A stretch of 42,051 bases of DNA from Eubacteriales bacterium (GTDB taxonomy: Bacteria > Bacillota > Clostridia > Saccharofermentanales > UBA5734), in the NCBI GenBank assembly GCA_028684955.1, contig JAQUEY010000007.1, positions 1 through 42,051 on the forward strand, in the 5' to 3' direction. The notes under the pieces are model-generated. The model made no database searches, was not told the DNA's origin, and saw nothing but the letters and a program-made list of their open reading frames with translations. The stretch's first letter is position 1. The number at the start of each line of letters is the position of its first letter. The translations under genes and the position numbers were made by a program. Positions 24,774 through 33,444 of this stretch are shown here, one piece after another.

Positions 24774-26078
24774 ATGACTCAGACAAATCCTGCCATGAGC
24801 GATCAACTGTACAACCTGACCCAATCCCTGGGCGTTGCCATTCCTGAACTGTATGTCCCCAAGGAAGGCATTGACCTGGCCCGTTGGGCTGTTGTGGCCT
24901 GCGACCAGTACACTTCCCAGCCGGACTACTGGCAGCAAGCAGAAACGTATGTCGGGGATGTCCCTTCCACCCTGCGTCTGGTTTTGCCGGAAATCTATCT
25001 GGAGCATCCCGGGGACAGTCCAGTCGCAAACCGCATCGCCCGGATCAACCAGACCATGGCAGACTATCTGGCCCAGGGCATCCTGGTCCCCCTGGCACCA
25101 GGCTGTATGCTCATCGATCGGGCGACCCGCCTGCATCCGAGTCGCAAAGGTCTCTTGATTGCCATCGATCTTGAGCGGTATGATTTCATGCCAGGCAACC
25201 GGGAACTGACTCGGGCCACGGAAGGAACTGTCCTGGACCGCATCCCGCCTCGCCAGGCCATCCGTAAAGATGCCCTTCTGGAATTGCCCCATGTCCAGTT
25301 GTTGATTGATGACCCGGGCAGGACTGTGATCGAACCTCTTTACACAGCCTTGGCCAGCCAAGCACCTCTGTATGCGACAGAGCTGGCACAAGATGGCGGC
25401 TTTGTCACTGGCTGGCATGTGCCTGCCGAGAGCGGTCTGCTGGCAGATGCCTGCATGGCTCTGAGCCAGTTGGCTTCACTCAAAGAATACGGCCTGCTTT
25501 TTGCGGTTGGCGACGGCAATCATTCCCTGGCCACCGCCAAAGCCCACTGGGACAGCATCAAGTCCGACGTTGCACCAGACCACCCCGCGCGCTATGCCTT
25601 GGCCGAAATCATCAACATCCATGACCAGGGGCTCGATTTTGAACCGATCCACCGGGCTGTATTCCAAGTCGATTTTGAACAGTTCCTGGACCACGCCGAA
25701 CGCTTCTTCAAGAAAAAACGCACCACCACGACCCATCCGGACCAGACCCTCTTTGTGCCGGTCCCGGTCTATGGTCCTGGCTTCAGGACGGATCTGTCGG
25801 TTCCACTGCTGCCAGGCGAGCTGATCGTCGGTGCGGTCCAGGCGATGCTGGATGACCTTTTGATCCGGCATCCTGACGTCCGCCTCGACTACATCCATGG
25901 CGAAGAAGTGGTGCAGGATCTGGCAGGCAAAGGTGCCGTCGGACTGCTGCTTCCTGCGCTGGACAAATCCGAATTTTTCGGCATCATCGCCCGGGATGGC
26001 ATCTTGCCGCGCAAAACCTTCTCCATGGGAGAGGCCTTCGAAAAGCGCTATTATTTTGAGAGCCGGCGGATCCGCTGA
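24774..26078 (+). CDS. DUF1015 family protein
   Basis: The 434-residue protein matches DUF1015 (COG4198): it has YVPKEGIDLARWAVVACDQYTS-type N-terminal sequence (quoted in part), a central segment with the conserved GDGNHSLATAKAHW near residue 246, ALAEIINIHDQGLDFEPIHR, and a C-terminal GILPRKTFSMGEAFEKRYY. In Clostridia such genes are often next to serC-serA, and the family shares sequence themes with SbnI/SerK-like serine kinases; the function is not settled. The start is supported by GAGGTG seven bases upstream. The DUF2298 membrane protein gene starts two bases after the stop, a link I do not know from other genomes. Here serC-serA lies 10 kb away. Confidence 0.88.
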   Translation: MTQTNPAMSDQLYNLTQSLGVAIPELYVPKEGIDLARWAVVACDQYTSQPDYWQQAETYVGDVPSTLRLVLPEIYLEHPGDSPVANRIARINQTMADYLAQGILVPLAPGCMLIDRATRLHPSRKGLLIAIDLERYDFMPGNRELTRATEGTVLDRIPPRQAIRKDALLELPHVQLLIDDPGRTVIEPLYTALASQAPLYATELAQDGGFVTGWHVPAESGLLADACMALSQLASLKEYGLLFAVGDGNHSLATAKAHWDSIKSDVAPDHPARYALAEIINIHDQGLDFEPIHRAVFQVDFEQFLDHAERFFKKKRTTTTHPDQTLFVPVPVYGPGFRTDLSVPLLPGELIVGAVQAMLDDLLIRHPDVRLDYIHGEEVVQDLAGKGAVGLLLPALDKSEFFGIIARDGILPRKTFSMGEAFEKRYYFESRRIR

Positions 26079-26080
26079 CC

Positions 26081-28519
26081 ATGTCCGGCGCACCGGGTAA
26101 CCGAACCGGTCCGTTGGATGCTGGTCGATTCAGCCGCTTTTTACGTGTCCTGATCGCCTGGGCCGGGGTATTGTTCCTGGTTCCAGGCGTTTCTTTTGGC
26201 GTGCTGGGCACGGATGCGGTCGCCTTTCTGCGCTGGTGGCTGGTTTTGCTGGCACTTGGGTTCATGGCCTGGCCACTGGCTCTGCGCTTCTTTGGTCATG
26301 CCGCACCGAGCCTTGCGTACCTGCCAGCCAAGGCAGCCGGGCTTTTCCTGATGGCCCTGGTCCATTGGCAAACAGGTTATCTCTTCAGTCTTGGCCTGAC
26401 CTCAGGGTCACTGGTGGTTTTGTTCCTGGTCCTTTTTGTCCTGATCTGGATTTCCAGTGCGAGGGTTCTTTTCCAGCCAGATTCGACGGTCAGACCAGAT
26501 CACCAGCTCCTTTGGGCCGCACTGGCCGAATTCTTTTTCAGCGGGTTGTTGCTGGCCGGCGCATACCTGCGATCATTCAAGCCAGCACTCGACAGTCTGG
26601 AAAAATTCATGAATGTCGCCTTCATCAACAGCATCCTGCGCAGCCCTGGTCTGCCGGCCCCAGATCCCTGGCTGGCAGGTGAAACGATCAATTACTACTA
26701 TTTTGGACAGTACACCTATGCCATGCTGACTCGCTTTTCAGGACTTGCGACACCGGTGGCCTACAACCTGGGCATGGCAACCCTGTGGGCTTTTGGCGCC
26801 AGTCTCAGTCTGGTCCTGGGTGCCAGCATGATCCGCCTGGCTCTGGATTCATCGCTTCAGCCGGGTACCGGGGTCACTCTGGCCAAAATCCAGCCAGGTT
26901 CGCGCCTTTCTCATCTGCTGGAAGCTGCCGGCGGACTTCTGGCCCTGTTCCTGGTCAATCTGGGCGGCAACAGCCATGCGTTTTTCTACAGTGAACACGG
27001 GCCAGGCAAACCGATCCTGGCCTGGCTTTCCGCCCGCGGTTTCTCGGTCGGAAAGCCAGGCCAGGCCTACTGGTTTCCCAATGCCACCCGTTTCATCGGC
27101 TACAATCCGGAAACAGCCGACAAAACGATCCATGAGTTCCCCATTTATTCCTATCTGGTGTCCGATTTGCATGCCCACGTCATCAACCTGACGGTCGTCC
27201 TGCTCTTTTTGCTCCTTCTGCTTAACGTATTTGCCCGGACCACGACCAAGCCAGCCAGCCATGAGATCCAGCCAGCGGCCGCTTTACCGTTTTCACTGCA
27301 AAGCATCAGCCAGGAATGGCACAGCGTCCTCATTCAGCCCGAAACCTGGGCGCTCGGCGGTTGCCTGGCCATTTTCATGATGCAAAACTACTGGGATTTC
27401 ATCATTTACCTGCCGGTATCAGGGGTTGTCCTGCTGGCAGGGCAGGCTTTGAACCGTTCATTTCAAGGAACCGTCACAACCCTGTTGACCTCGGTTCGCA
27501 AAACTGCCATCCAACTGCTCATGATCCTGGCTACAGCCTTTCTGCTGACGGTCCCTTTCCAGATTCATTTTGAACCCATGAGCAGTCAGATTGCCCTGAG
27601 CACAGCTCGTACCCCCCTCTGGCAAATCCTCATACTGTGGGGGCCGCATCTTCTGGCAGGCCTTGTCGGTAGTCTGGCGCTGGTTTTTAGCAAGAAAGCC
27701 CGCAAGTCGTTCCGGCCAGTCGACGGGCTGGCCATCGGATTGTGGATCTACGGGCTGGTGCTGGTCCTGGCCCCGGAAATTTTCTACGTCGTCGACATCT
27801 ATTCTGGCGATTACAAACGGGCCAACACCATGTTCAAGTTCACTTACCAGGCATTTGTCCTGCTTGGTCTGGGCTGGGGTTATTTTCTGGTGCGCCTGGT
27901 CTTTTTGCGTTCCTGGCAGCGGCTGGCGGTGATCTTGCTGTCACTTTTACTAATCCTGCCCGGGTGGTTCCCCGTACCGGCCATGCGGCAGTGGTATGGG
28001 GACCTGGCCAGCACCAGCCAGCAGGGGCTCGATGGCCTGGCACCGCTGGGCCAGAAGAATTCGCCCCAGGTAACTGGTGAGTCAGCCGGTGAACTGAGCG
28101 ATGACATCCTGGCGATCAACTGGCTGAACGCGACTGTCAAGGGGCAGCCCGTCATCCTGGAAGCTGCGGGACCCAGTTATACCGATACCGGACGAATCGC
28201 CACCTTCACCGGCTTGCCGACTGTGATCGGCTGGGAAACCCACGAATGGCTGTGGCGGACCAGCAAAAACCGATCCAATGCCTATGGCGAGCTCGTCAAG
28301 CCCCGCCAGGATGATGTTCGGCTGTTGTACACCACGACCGATCCGGCCAAGAGGCAGGAACTGATCAATCGTTACCAGGTTGCCTACATTGTGATTGGAG
28401 CCATTGAACGGACCACCTATGGTGATGAGTTGCAGGAAGATTTGTTGTCAGTCTGCGGCACAGTGGTTTTCGAATCAATGACCTTGGACATCTACCGGGT
28501 TGAATTGCGCGGTCCATGA
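26081..28519 (+). CDS. DUF2298 (Chlor_Arch_YYY) polytopic membrane protein
   Basis: The 812-residue protein has about a dozen or more hydrophobic segments from residue 20 to about 645, then an extracytoplasmic C-terminal domain. The family marks are ETINYYYFGQYTYAMLTRF with YNLGMATLWAF around residues 200-230 and EFPIYSYLVSDLHAHVINL around 350-370; the tail has EAAGPSYTDTGRIATFTGLP and IGWETHEWLWR. DUF2298 proteins are thought to be GT-C-fold membrane glycosyltransferase-like proteins and were first noted in Chloroflexi and archaea. The acceptor and donor are unknown. It is coupled to DUF1015 by a two-base gap and has only a weak GGCGGAT site. A hairpin begins right at its stop codon. Confidence 0.88.
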   Translation: MSGAPGNRTGPLDAGRFSRFLRVLIAWAGVLFLVPGVSFGVLGTDAVAFLRWWLVLLALGFMAWPLALRFFGHAAPSLAYLPAKAAGLFLMALVHWQTGYLFSLGLTSGSLVVLFLVLFVLIWISSARVLFQPDSTVRPDHQLLWAALAEFFFSGLLLAGAYLRSFKPALDSLEKFMNVAFINSILRSPGLPAPDPWLAGETINYYYFGQYTYAMLTRFSGLATPVAYNLGMATLWAFGASLSLVLGASMIRLALDSSLQPGTGVTLAKIQPGSRLSHLLEAAGGLLALFLVNLGGNSHAFFYSEHGPGKPILAWLSARGFSVGKPGQAYWFPNATRFIGYNPETADKTIHEFPIYSYLVSDLHAHVINLTVVLLFLLLLLNVFARTTTKPASHEIQPAAALPFSLQSISQEWHSVLIQPETWALGGCLAIFMMQNYWDFIIYLPVSGVVLLAGQALNRSFQGTVTTLLTSVRKTAIQLLMILATAFLLTVPFQIHFEPMSSQIALSTARTPLWQILILWGPHLLAGLVGSLALVFSKKARKSFRPVDGLAIGLWIYGLVLVLAPEIFYVVDIYSGDYKRANTMFKFTYQAFVLLGLGWGYFLVRLVFLRSWQRLAVILLSLLLILPGWFPVPAMRQWYGDLASTSQQGLDGLAPLGQKNSPQVTGESAGELSDDILAINWLNATVKGQPVILEAAGPSYTDTGRIATFTGLPTVIGWETHEWLWRTSKNRSNAYGELVKPRQDDVRLLYTTTDPAKRQELINRYQVAYIVIGAIERTTYGDELQEDLLSVCGTVVFESMTLDIYRVELRGP

Positions 28520-28546
28520 AAAAAGGGCTGCCAGATCTGGCAGCCC
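28519..28546 (-). terminator. Terminator of the LysM protein gene
   Basis: A perfect 22-base palindrome (28525-28546, 11-pair arms) is followed on the minus strand by six T residues (28524-28519), reaching the last base of the DUF2298 stop codon. On the plus strand there is no useful T-run. Confidence 0.85.
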
Positions 28547-28579
28547 CTTCAAACTCACTTAACCACAGGGGGCCAGCAG

Positions 28580-30001
28580 TCACTGGGGTGGGATCTTGAT
28601 TTTCTGGCCAAGCTGCAGATTGTCCGATGTGATGCCATTATAATCCTTGATCTTGTCAATAGTCGCTTGAGATCCATCGCCAAAATACTTGACAGCAATG
28701 GCATAGAAAGTGTCACCGGATGAGACGGTATGGATGGTTTCCTGGGCAGGCGCAGCGGTGGTCTCTGTCGGTTCGGGCGTCGTCTCAGTCGTTGTCTCCT
28801 CAGGCGCAGTCTCCTCAGGGGTCGTTTCCTCGGGCTCCGTTACAACGATCTCGTCTGTTTCCTCTGTTGCCTCCGTTTGGATGGTTGTCTCAGAAGGCAA
28901 CGTTGTTTCACCGTCTTTGCCGAAAATCATGTTGAAAATGGCAAATACGGCCCCAATGGTCACCGCTGTAATCACCATGTATAGAGCGAGGCGGCGAATC
29001 CGGCCATTTTCATCACGGGGACGTTCGAAATAGCCCTTGTCATAGGGAGTTTCTTCTTCATCGAGGCTGTCCGCACGTGCCGGAGCAGCAGAAACAGCCA
29101 TGGCTGCTTCTGGAATCTTGGCTGCAGCAGGTTTGGCTGTCTGGCTGAATTTTCCAGTTGCCTGGCCAAACAAGCCACTCTCTGGAGCCAGGCGAGTCGG
29201 AGTGGGGCGGACTGGCTTGTCTGACGAGCGAATAGACTCCACAAAGCAGGCGATGATCTGCATCGGAACGCCTGGAAGCTTGGCTGAAGCAGCAGTGATG
29301 ATCAGCCCGGCAGCATCGGCCTGGTCTTCGGCTTCATAAAGCAAGCGCAAAATCTCACGCTGACCCAAGGTGGTGATGACCTCCTTGTTGCATACAATCA
29401 CGCAGTCATCCGGCTGAAGCTGGGCAATGTTGGAGTAGCGGACAGTGCCAGCGACTCCTGCACAGTAGATATCCTGGCCCAGGACCGGCTTACCATGGTA
29501 GTCAACCGGGTCCAACGTGATATCGTCGTGTGTCAGGGGATACAGCGCATCGTTGCGGTACAGGTAGGCACAGCCATGGCCCATGGTGATGGCTGCCAAT
29601 TCGGCGTCTTTGACCATGATGCCGCTAAAATATGGCTGGCGGGCATTTTCTTGCTGCAACGAACCACGGCCGGCGATTTCGACCGCACATTCGGCAAGTT
29701 CATTGATCTCTGCATCGATGTTGCGGACATTCTGCTTGACATCATTGAGGATCCGCTCCAATGCCTTGTGGGCCCGGGTCGAAACCAGATCCTCCGGACC
29801 ATGTCCGGACTGGTGGGCAAATGCAGCGTAGAAAAAGCCGCGATCTTCCCGGTCCAGCGTTGTATCACACGCCCGGTGCTCTCGGCGTGAGGTCAGGCGG
29901 CCATCCAGGTAATAACCATCGAAAATGCCATTGCCGGGGAAATATCGGGCGGTAACAGTCGCTGCCAGACGAGTCAGCGCCGGATGGGGCGATTTAGCCA
30001 T
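28580..30001 (-). CDS. PP2C-like domain / transmembrane / LysM protein
   Basis: From the ATG at 30001 (AGGAGG ten bases upstream) the product has 473 residues; the frame is open further upstream but without support. Residues 1 to about 255 resemble a PP2C phosphatase: FFYAAFAHQSGHGPEDLVS, MGHGCAYLYRNDALYPLTHDD and LQPDDCVIVCNKEVIT line up with VADGMGGH, GDSRAYLYRDG and DDLLLLCSDGL. At these places the metal-binding aspartates are replaced, so it may be catalytically inactive. One transmembrane segment (about 335-360) is followed by a Glu/Thr/Pro-rich linker (365-420) and a C-terminal LysM domain (424-471, HTVSSGDTFYAIA and QLGQKIKIP). The topology is cytoplasmic N-terminus and wall-binding C-terminus. 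A terminator follows, and an extended -10 precedes it. Confidence 0.82.
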   Translation of the reverse strand: MAKSPHPALTRLAATVTARYFPGNGIFDGYYLDGRLTSRREHRACDTTLDREDRGFFYAAFAHQSGHGPEDLVSTRAHKALERILNDVKQNVRNIDAEINELAECAVEIAGRGSLQQENARQPYFSGIMVKDAELAAITMGHGCAYLYRNDALYPLTHDDITLDPVDYHGKPVLGQDIYCAGVAGTVRYSNIAQLQPDDCVIVCNKEVITTLGQREILRLLYEAEDQADAAGLIITAASAKLPGVPMQIIACFVESIRSSDKPVRPTPTRLAPESGLFGQATGKFSQTAKPAAAKIPEAAMAVSAAPARADSLDEEETPYDKGYFERPRDENGRIRRLALYMVITAVTIGAVFAIFNMIFGKDGETTLPSETTIQTEATEETDEIVVTEPEETTPEETAPEETTTETTPEPTETTAAPAQETIHTVSSGDTFYAIAVKYFGDGSQATIDKIKDYNGITSDNLQLGQKIKIPPQ

Positions 30002-30034
30002 ACGTTTCAGTCCTCCTGTTTGGTGCAGTTTTAC

Positions 30035-30043
30035 ATTATAGCA
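30035..30043 (-). promoter_or_regulatory. Extended -10 promoter of the PP2C-like/LysM gene
   Basis: TGCTATAAT on the minus strand (TATAAT at 30035-30040). No good -35 at 17 bases. The leader is about 27 bases. Confidence 0.6.
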
Positions 30044-30140
30044 CAGATCATCCGGCGCTATATTGCAGTCCGGTTGCAGTTGACAAAAGGGCACTTGCCC
30101 ATCGAGCTTCCAGGTCTGAAAAACACTTCACCAGCTGGTA

Positions 30141-31547
30141 TCAGCCGAGCCAGTGCCTGACTACGTTCACAAGCCGCTCTCCAGAGTGTTCTGCTGGCTC
30201 TTTCTGGGCATATGAAAGCAATCGTTCCAGAAAAACCCCCAGCTGAACACCTCTGAGCGGGAGTTGACGGGTCAAGTCGCGCCCTGTCACAGCCAGCTCA
30301 GACAAAGACACAGGCAATCCTGAACCTGGTCCCGTTTCTTCTTCCAACTGGATTTGCTGGCGCAAATTGACCAGTTCCGGGCCAAGCGATTTCAAGCCCG
30401 GTTGGATGAAGGCCAGCAAAGACCAGCCATCCACGGCACATTGCCGGGCGGTACGACTATCCAGTGCCAATGTTTTGGCCAGTACCCGGATGATAACCGC
30501 CAGGGTGAAAGCATCCAGTTCCCGGTCCCAGTCCAGATGCAGGCGTAAACCGGCTGCGTAAAGCATGGCATGGCCATGACGGGAAGCAGGGCGGGACATG
30601 CGACAGGTTTGCTGGAAAATCTCGCGCAGATCCTGAAGGGACCGGGGGGAAAGGATGCTTCTTAGCCTTGCAGTCCAAGCTGCAAATCCGGGTACAGGAA
30701 CAAGACCAAGGCCGGTGACTCGTTCGGTTCGACTGAACTGGCAAGCAAGGTAAAACAAAGGGACCGTCTGGTCGGCATGCCAGGCAGGCCTGATCCAGGC
30801 GGCCAACAACTGGACCAGGGCCAGATTGTCTGGTTGAAACCCGAACAGTCGCTGGGCCATGACGGGGAGCAAGCCACTGGGCTCGAAAGCCAGCAAGGCG
30901 TGGCCATGCGCGGCATTCATCATGCGCCCTAATTCATGGGTGATTCGTTCCACGCTGAGGATCAGGGCACGCTCTTTTTCCTTGTGGATCGCCCGGACCA
31001 GATCCGGGTCAGGGGACAAATCGTAGGTCAGGGTGAATCTGACGGCCCGCAGCATACGCAGCGCGTCTTCACGCAGCCGCGTTCCGGGATCACCGACGGT
31101 GCGCAGGCGATTTTCCATCAAGTCCGACCAGCCACCGAACGGATCCAGCAGACCTCGCCGGGGATGGTAGGCCATGCTGTTGATGGTGAAATCCCGCCTG
31201 CTCAAGTCCTTCTGGATGTCGGTTTCGAACAGGACCTTGTCTGGACGACGGCCATCGGAATAGTCGCTCTCGCTGCGATACGTGGTTATTTCAAGCGCAT
31301 GGTGCTCGACCAGAACAGTCACTGTCCCATGGGCCAGACCCGTGGCAAAGGCATGTGGAAAAACAGATAGAACCTGGTCAGGCAGGGCATTGCTCGACAG
31401 GTCAAAATCAAGGGGCGTACGTCCGATGGCCAGGTCACGGACACAGCCCCCGACCAGCCACACTTCAAATCCAGCCTGTTCCAGTCTCTCCAGAGCGATC
31501 AGCACAGGTGCCGGCAGGCGCAAAGCCCAGTCGAGTGGCGTCACCAT
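30141..31547 (-). CDS. cca: CCA-adding tRNA nucleotidyltransferase (class II)
   Basis: Adds or repairs the 3' CCA end of tRNAs. From the ATG at 31547 (GGGGGAG six bases upstream) it has 468 residues; a longer start at 31607 would lie on the predicted transcription start and is unlikely. The head domain shows VWLVGGCVRDLAIGRTPLDFDL (quoted over 20 in two parts: GGCVRD at 33-38; the LDFDL metal aspartates at 47 and 49), THE RRDFTINSMAY motif and DPFGG, followed by EDALRMLRAVRF. The C-terminal half is the helical body and tail, with an HD-like arrangement not evident. CCA and A-adding (poly(A)) forms cannot be told apart by eye; one complete CCA enzyme is the simplest reading. Confidence 0.93.
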   Translation of the reverse strand: MVTPLDWALRLPAPVLIALERLEQAGFEVWLVGGCVRDLAIGRTPLDFDLSSNALPDQVLSVFPHAFATGLAHGTVTVLVEHHALEITTYRSESDYSDGRRPDKVLFETDIQKDLSRRDFTINSMAYHPRRGLLDPFGGWSDLMENRLRTVGDPGTRLREDALRMLRAVRFTLTYDLSPDPDLVRAIHKEKERALILSVERITHELGRMMNAAHGHALLAFEPSGLLPVMAQRLFGFQPDNLALVQLLAAWIRPAWHADQTVPLFYLACQFSRTERVTGLGLVPVPGFAAWTARLRSILSPRSLQDLREIFQQTCRMSRPASRHGHAMLYAAGLRLHLDWDRELDAFTLAVIIRVLAKTLALDSRTARQCAVDGWSLLAFIQPGLKSLGPELVNLRQQIQLEEETGPGSGLPVSLSELAVTGRDLTRQLPLRGVQLGVFLERLLSYAQKEPAEHSGERLVNVVRHWLG

Positions 31548-31613
31548 GGCATCTCCCCCCTGCTTCGTTTGCATCTTGCGGTCTGACCGTGTATCATTGA
31601 GCAGCATATTCCT

Positions 31614-31641
31614 ATTTTAACGGTTCGCGCAACTTGCGCAA
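31614..31641 (-). promoter_or_regulatory. Promoter of cca with overlapping palindrome
   Basis: On the minus strand TTGCGC (31636-31641) and TAAAAT (31614-31619) are 16 bases apart. A perfect palindrome, GCGCAA-C-TTGCGC (31627-31639), overlaps the -35 and could be an operator. Confidence 0.55.
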
Positions 31642-31649
31642 AGTGAAAG

Positions 31650-33437
31650 ATGATGCAAAATATTCAATCCAGCCAGCCGGTCCGCCATCTGACGCACCGG
31701 CGTTTAACAGCCATATTCTTTTATCTAGCCATTCTCATCGGTGTCATGGTCAGCCTGCCCATCATGGTTGCTCCGCGCCAGGGGCTGGCCGACGCCAATC
31801 CCGAGCTGGTCACTCTGCAGCCTGCAGCCCAGGTTTCAGCCGGTATGGCCCACAGTGTCTTTCTCGATTACGACGGACTCGTCTATGCCTGGGGGGATAA
31901 CGCCTATGGCCAGACCGGTGCCGAAGGACAAGACCATGCCGCAAGCCCGGTCCAGGTCGAGTTGCCTGAGCCAGCCCGGTCAGTCAGTGCCGGGGCGTAT
32001 CACACCCTGATCCTGGGGCAGAGCGGCGCCGTTTACGCGCTTGGCCGCAATGCTTACGGCCAAGTTGGAGATGGCAGTGTGACCAATGTCTTTTCACCGG
32101 CTCGAGTGGCCGGGCTGCCCGTTATCAAAGCCATCTCTGCCGGAGCCTACCACTCCCTGGCATTGGGCGAGGATGGCAGTATCTGGGCCTGGGGCCACAA
32201 TACCCAAGGCCAGGTCGGGGATATCCCATCCGAGGAAGTCCTTGGCATCGACGGCTCCGTTCTGGCCTTGCGCAATCAAAAGCCCGTCCAGGTCGTTGAA
32301 GAAGGCGCCGTCATGATCCGTGCGGGTGGCAATTTTTCCCTCTATGTGGATGAAGAGGGGCAGCTGTTCGCCTGGGGCGATAATGCCCATGGGCAGCTGG
32401 GCAACGGAACGACCGAACCGAACCGCGTTCCCTCTCCAGTTGCCGGGATCAGCCAGGTTGTCGACATCGCGGCCGGTTCGAATCATGTCCTGGCTCTGAG
32501 CACGGCTTCAGGCTACCGCCAACTCTACGTCTGGGGGGATCATTCACTCGGACAGCTGGGTCTGGGCGGCCAAAAGGCTACCACCCAGAAACAACTCCAA
32601 CCGACCTTGCTCGACCTGACTGGCAATCTTGATCCAAGCGACGAACGTCTGCTGACGGTTGCAGCCGGAAATGCCCAGTCTGCAGCCATCCGGGACGTCT
32701 CAACATCCAGGTTCGGTTTGCCCGTGTTGCAAAATGAACTCTATCTATGGGGACTTAACGCCAGCCATCAGCTGGGGCTTTCCGACAATGCCAGTCGTTA
32801 TGTACCAGAACGGCTGCAAGGCTTTTTTGACGGTTACTGGGGAACACGTTTCCTGCCTTTTGAGAGCATCGCCTTGGGTTCCGAACATGTACTTGTCCTG
32901 AGCAGCAAGGGTTTGCTGGCCACCGCGGGCAACAACAACCGTGGTCAGCTGGGTCACAATGATGAGGCAACCCGGGTAGCGCTTGAACAAATGGACACAA
33001 ACGACTTGTTTTTGCCCCGCTGGAGTGAAGGTCAGTCCATCCGGCTCCGTACAAAAAAGGAAAACACTCTTGAGGTTCTCTGGCCCCAGGCGCAAGACAA
33101 CACAGCCGTGGCCGGTTACTTGGTCGAAATCACTTCTGCCGGTCAGGCACCCGTTCTCCAGGATGTCGGACTGGTCACCAAATGGACCGCAACCGGGATC
33201 GATCCTGATACACCTGTCCAGGTCAGTGTCATGGCCTATGATGCCAACAGCCAGTCAGCCAATCCAGCTGATCTGGCCTGCCTGACTGCTTATCAACTGC
33301 CAGAAAACACACAGGCAGAGTCATTTTTTCTGATCCGGGAAACTGTCAGAAAACCTGTTGAATCAGTGGTTCATCATTGGACACCTCATCCATCAGGCAA
33401 GCGCCAACCGCATGAAGTGCCCTGGTCTCTGGATTAA
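31650..33437 (+). CDS. Exported RCC1-repeat beta-propeller protein
   Basis: The 595-residue protein has a basic N-terminus and a hydrophobic segment (about 19-40, LTAIFFYLAILIGVMVSLPI), so it is secreted or anchored. Seven RCC1-type repeats follow, each with an (V/I)xAGxxHS-L-x-G-x-V/L-Y-A-W-G-x-N-x-x-GQ-x-G pattern: for example VSAGMAHSVFLDYDG, YAWGDNAYGQTG, WAWGHNTQGQVGD, FAWGDNAHGQLGNG, LYVWGDHSLGQLGLG, LYLWGLNASHQLGLS and GNNNRGQLGHN. Seven blades would close a complete propeller. Residues about 465-550 look like a fibronectin III-like domain (LRTKKENTLEVLWPQAQDNT, VSVMAYDAN), then a short basic tail. Partners and role are unknown. No clear ribosome site is seen before the ATG. It converges on DUF2207 with seven bases between the stops. 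Confidence 0.88.
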   Translation: MMQNIQSSQPVRHLTHRRLTAIFFYLAILIGVMVSLPIMVAPRQGLADANPELVTLQPAAQVSAGMAHSVFLDYDGLVYAWGDNAYGQTGAEGQDHAASPVQVELPEPARSVSAGAYHTLILGQSGAVYALGRNAYGQVGDGSVTNVFSPARVAGLPVIKAISAGAYHSLALGEDGSIWAWGHNTQGQVGDIPSEEVLGIDGSVLALRNQKPVQVVEEGAVMIRAGGNFSLYVDEEGQLFAWGDNAHGQLGNGTTEPNRVPSPVAGISQVVDIAAGSNHVLALSTASGYRQLYVWGDHSLGQLGLGGQKATTQKQLQPTLLDLTGNLDPSDERLLTVAAGNAQSAAIRDVSTSRFGLPVLQNELYLWGLNASHQLGLSDNASRYVPERLQGFFDGYWGTRFLPFESIALGSEHVLVLSSKGLLATAGNNNRGQLGHNDEATRVALEQMDTNDLFLPRWSEGQSIRLRTKKENTLEVLWPQAQDNTAVAGYLVEITSAGQAPVLQDVGLVTKWTATGIDPDTPVQVSVMAYDANSQSANPADLACLTAYQLPENTQAESFFLIRETVRKPVESVVHHWTPHPSGKRQPHEVPWSLD

Positions 33438-33444
33438 ACGCAAG

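Noticed and set aside
28580-30001. Thr/Glu-rich linker as a tandem DNA repeat or CRISPR-like array
   Set aside because: The repetition is short, irregular and codon-based, in frame with a protein linker.
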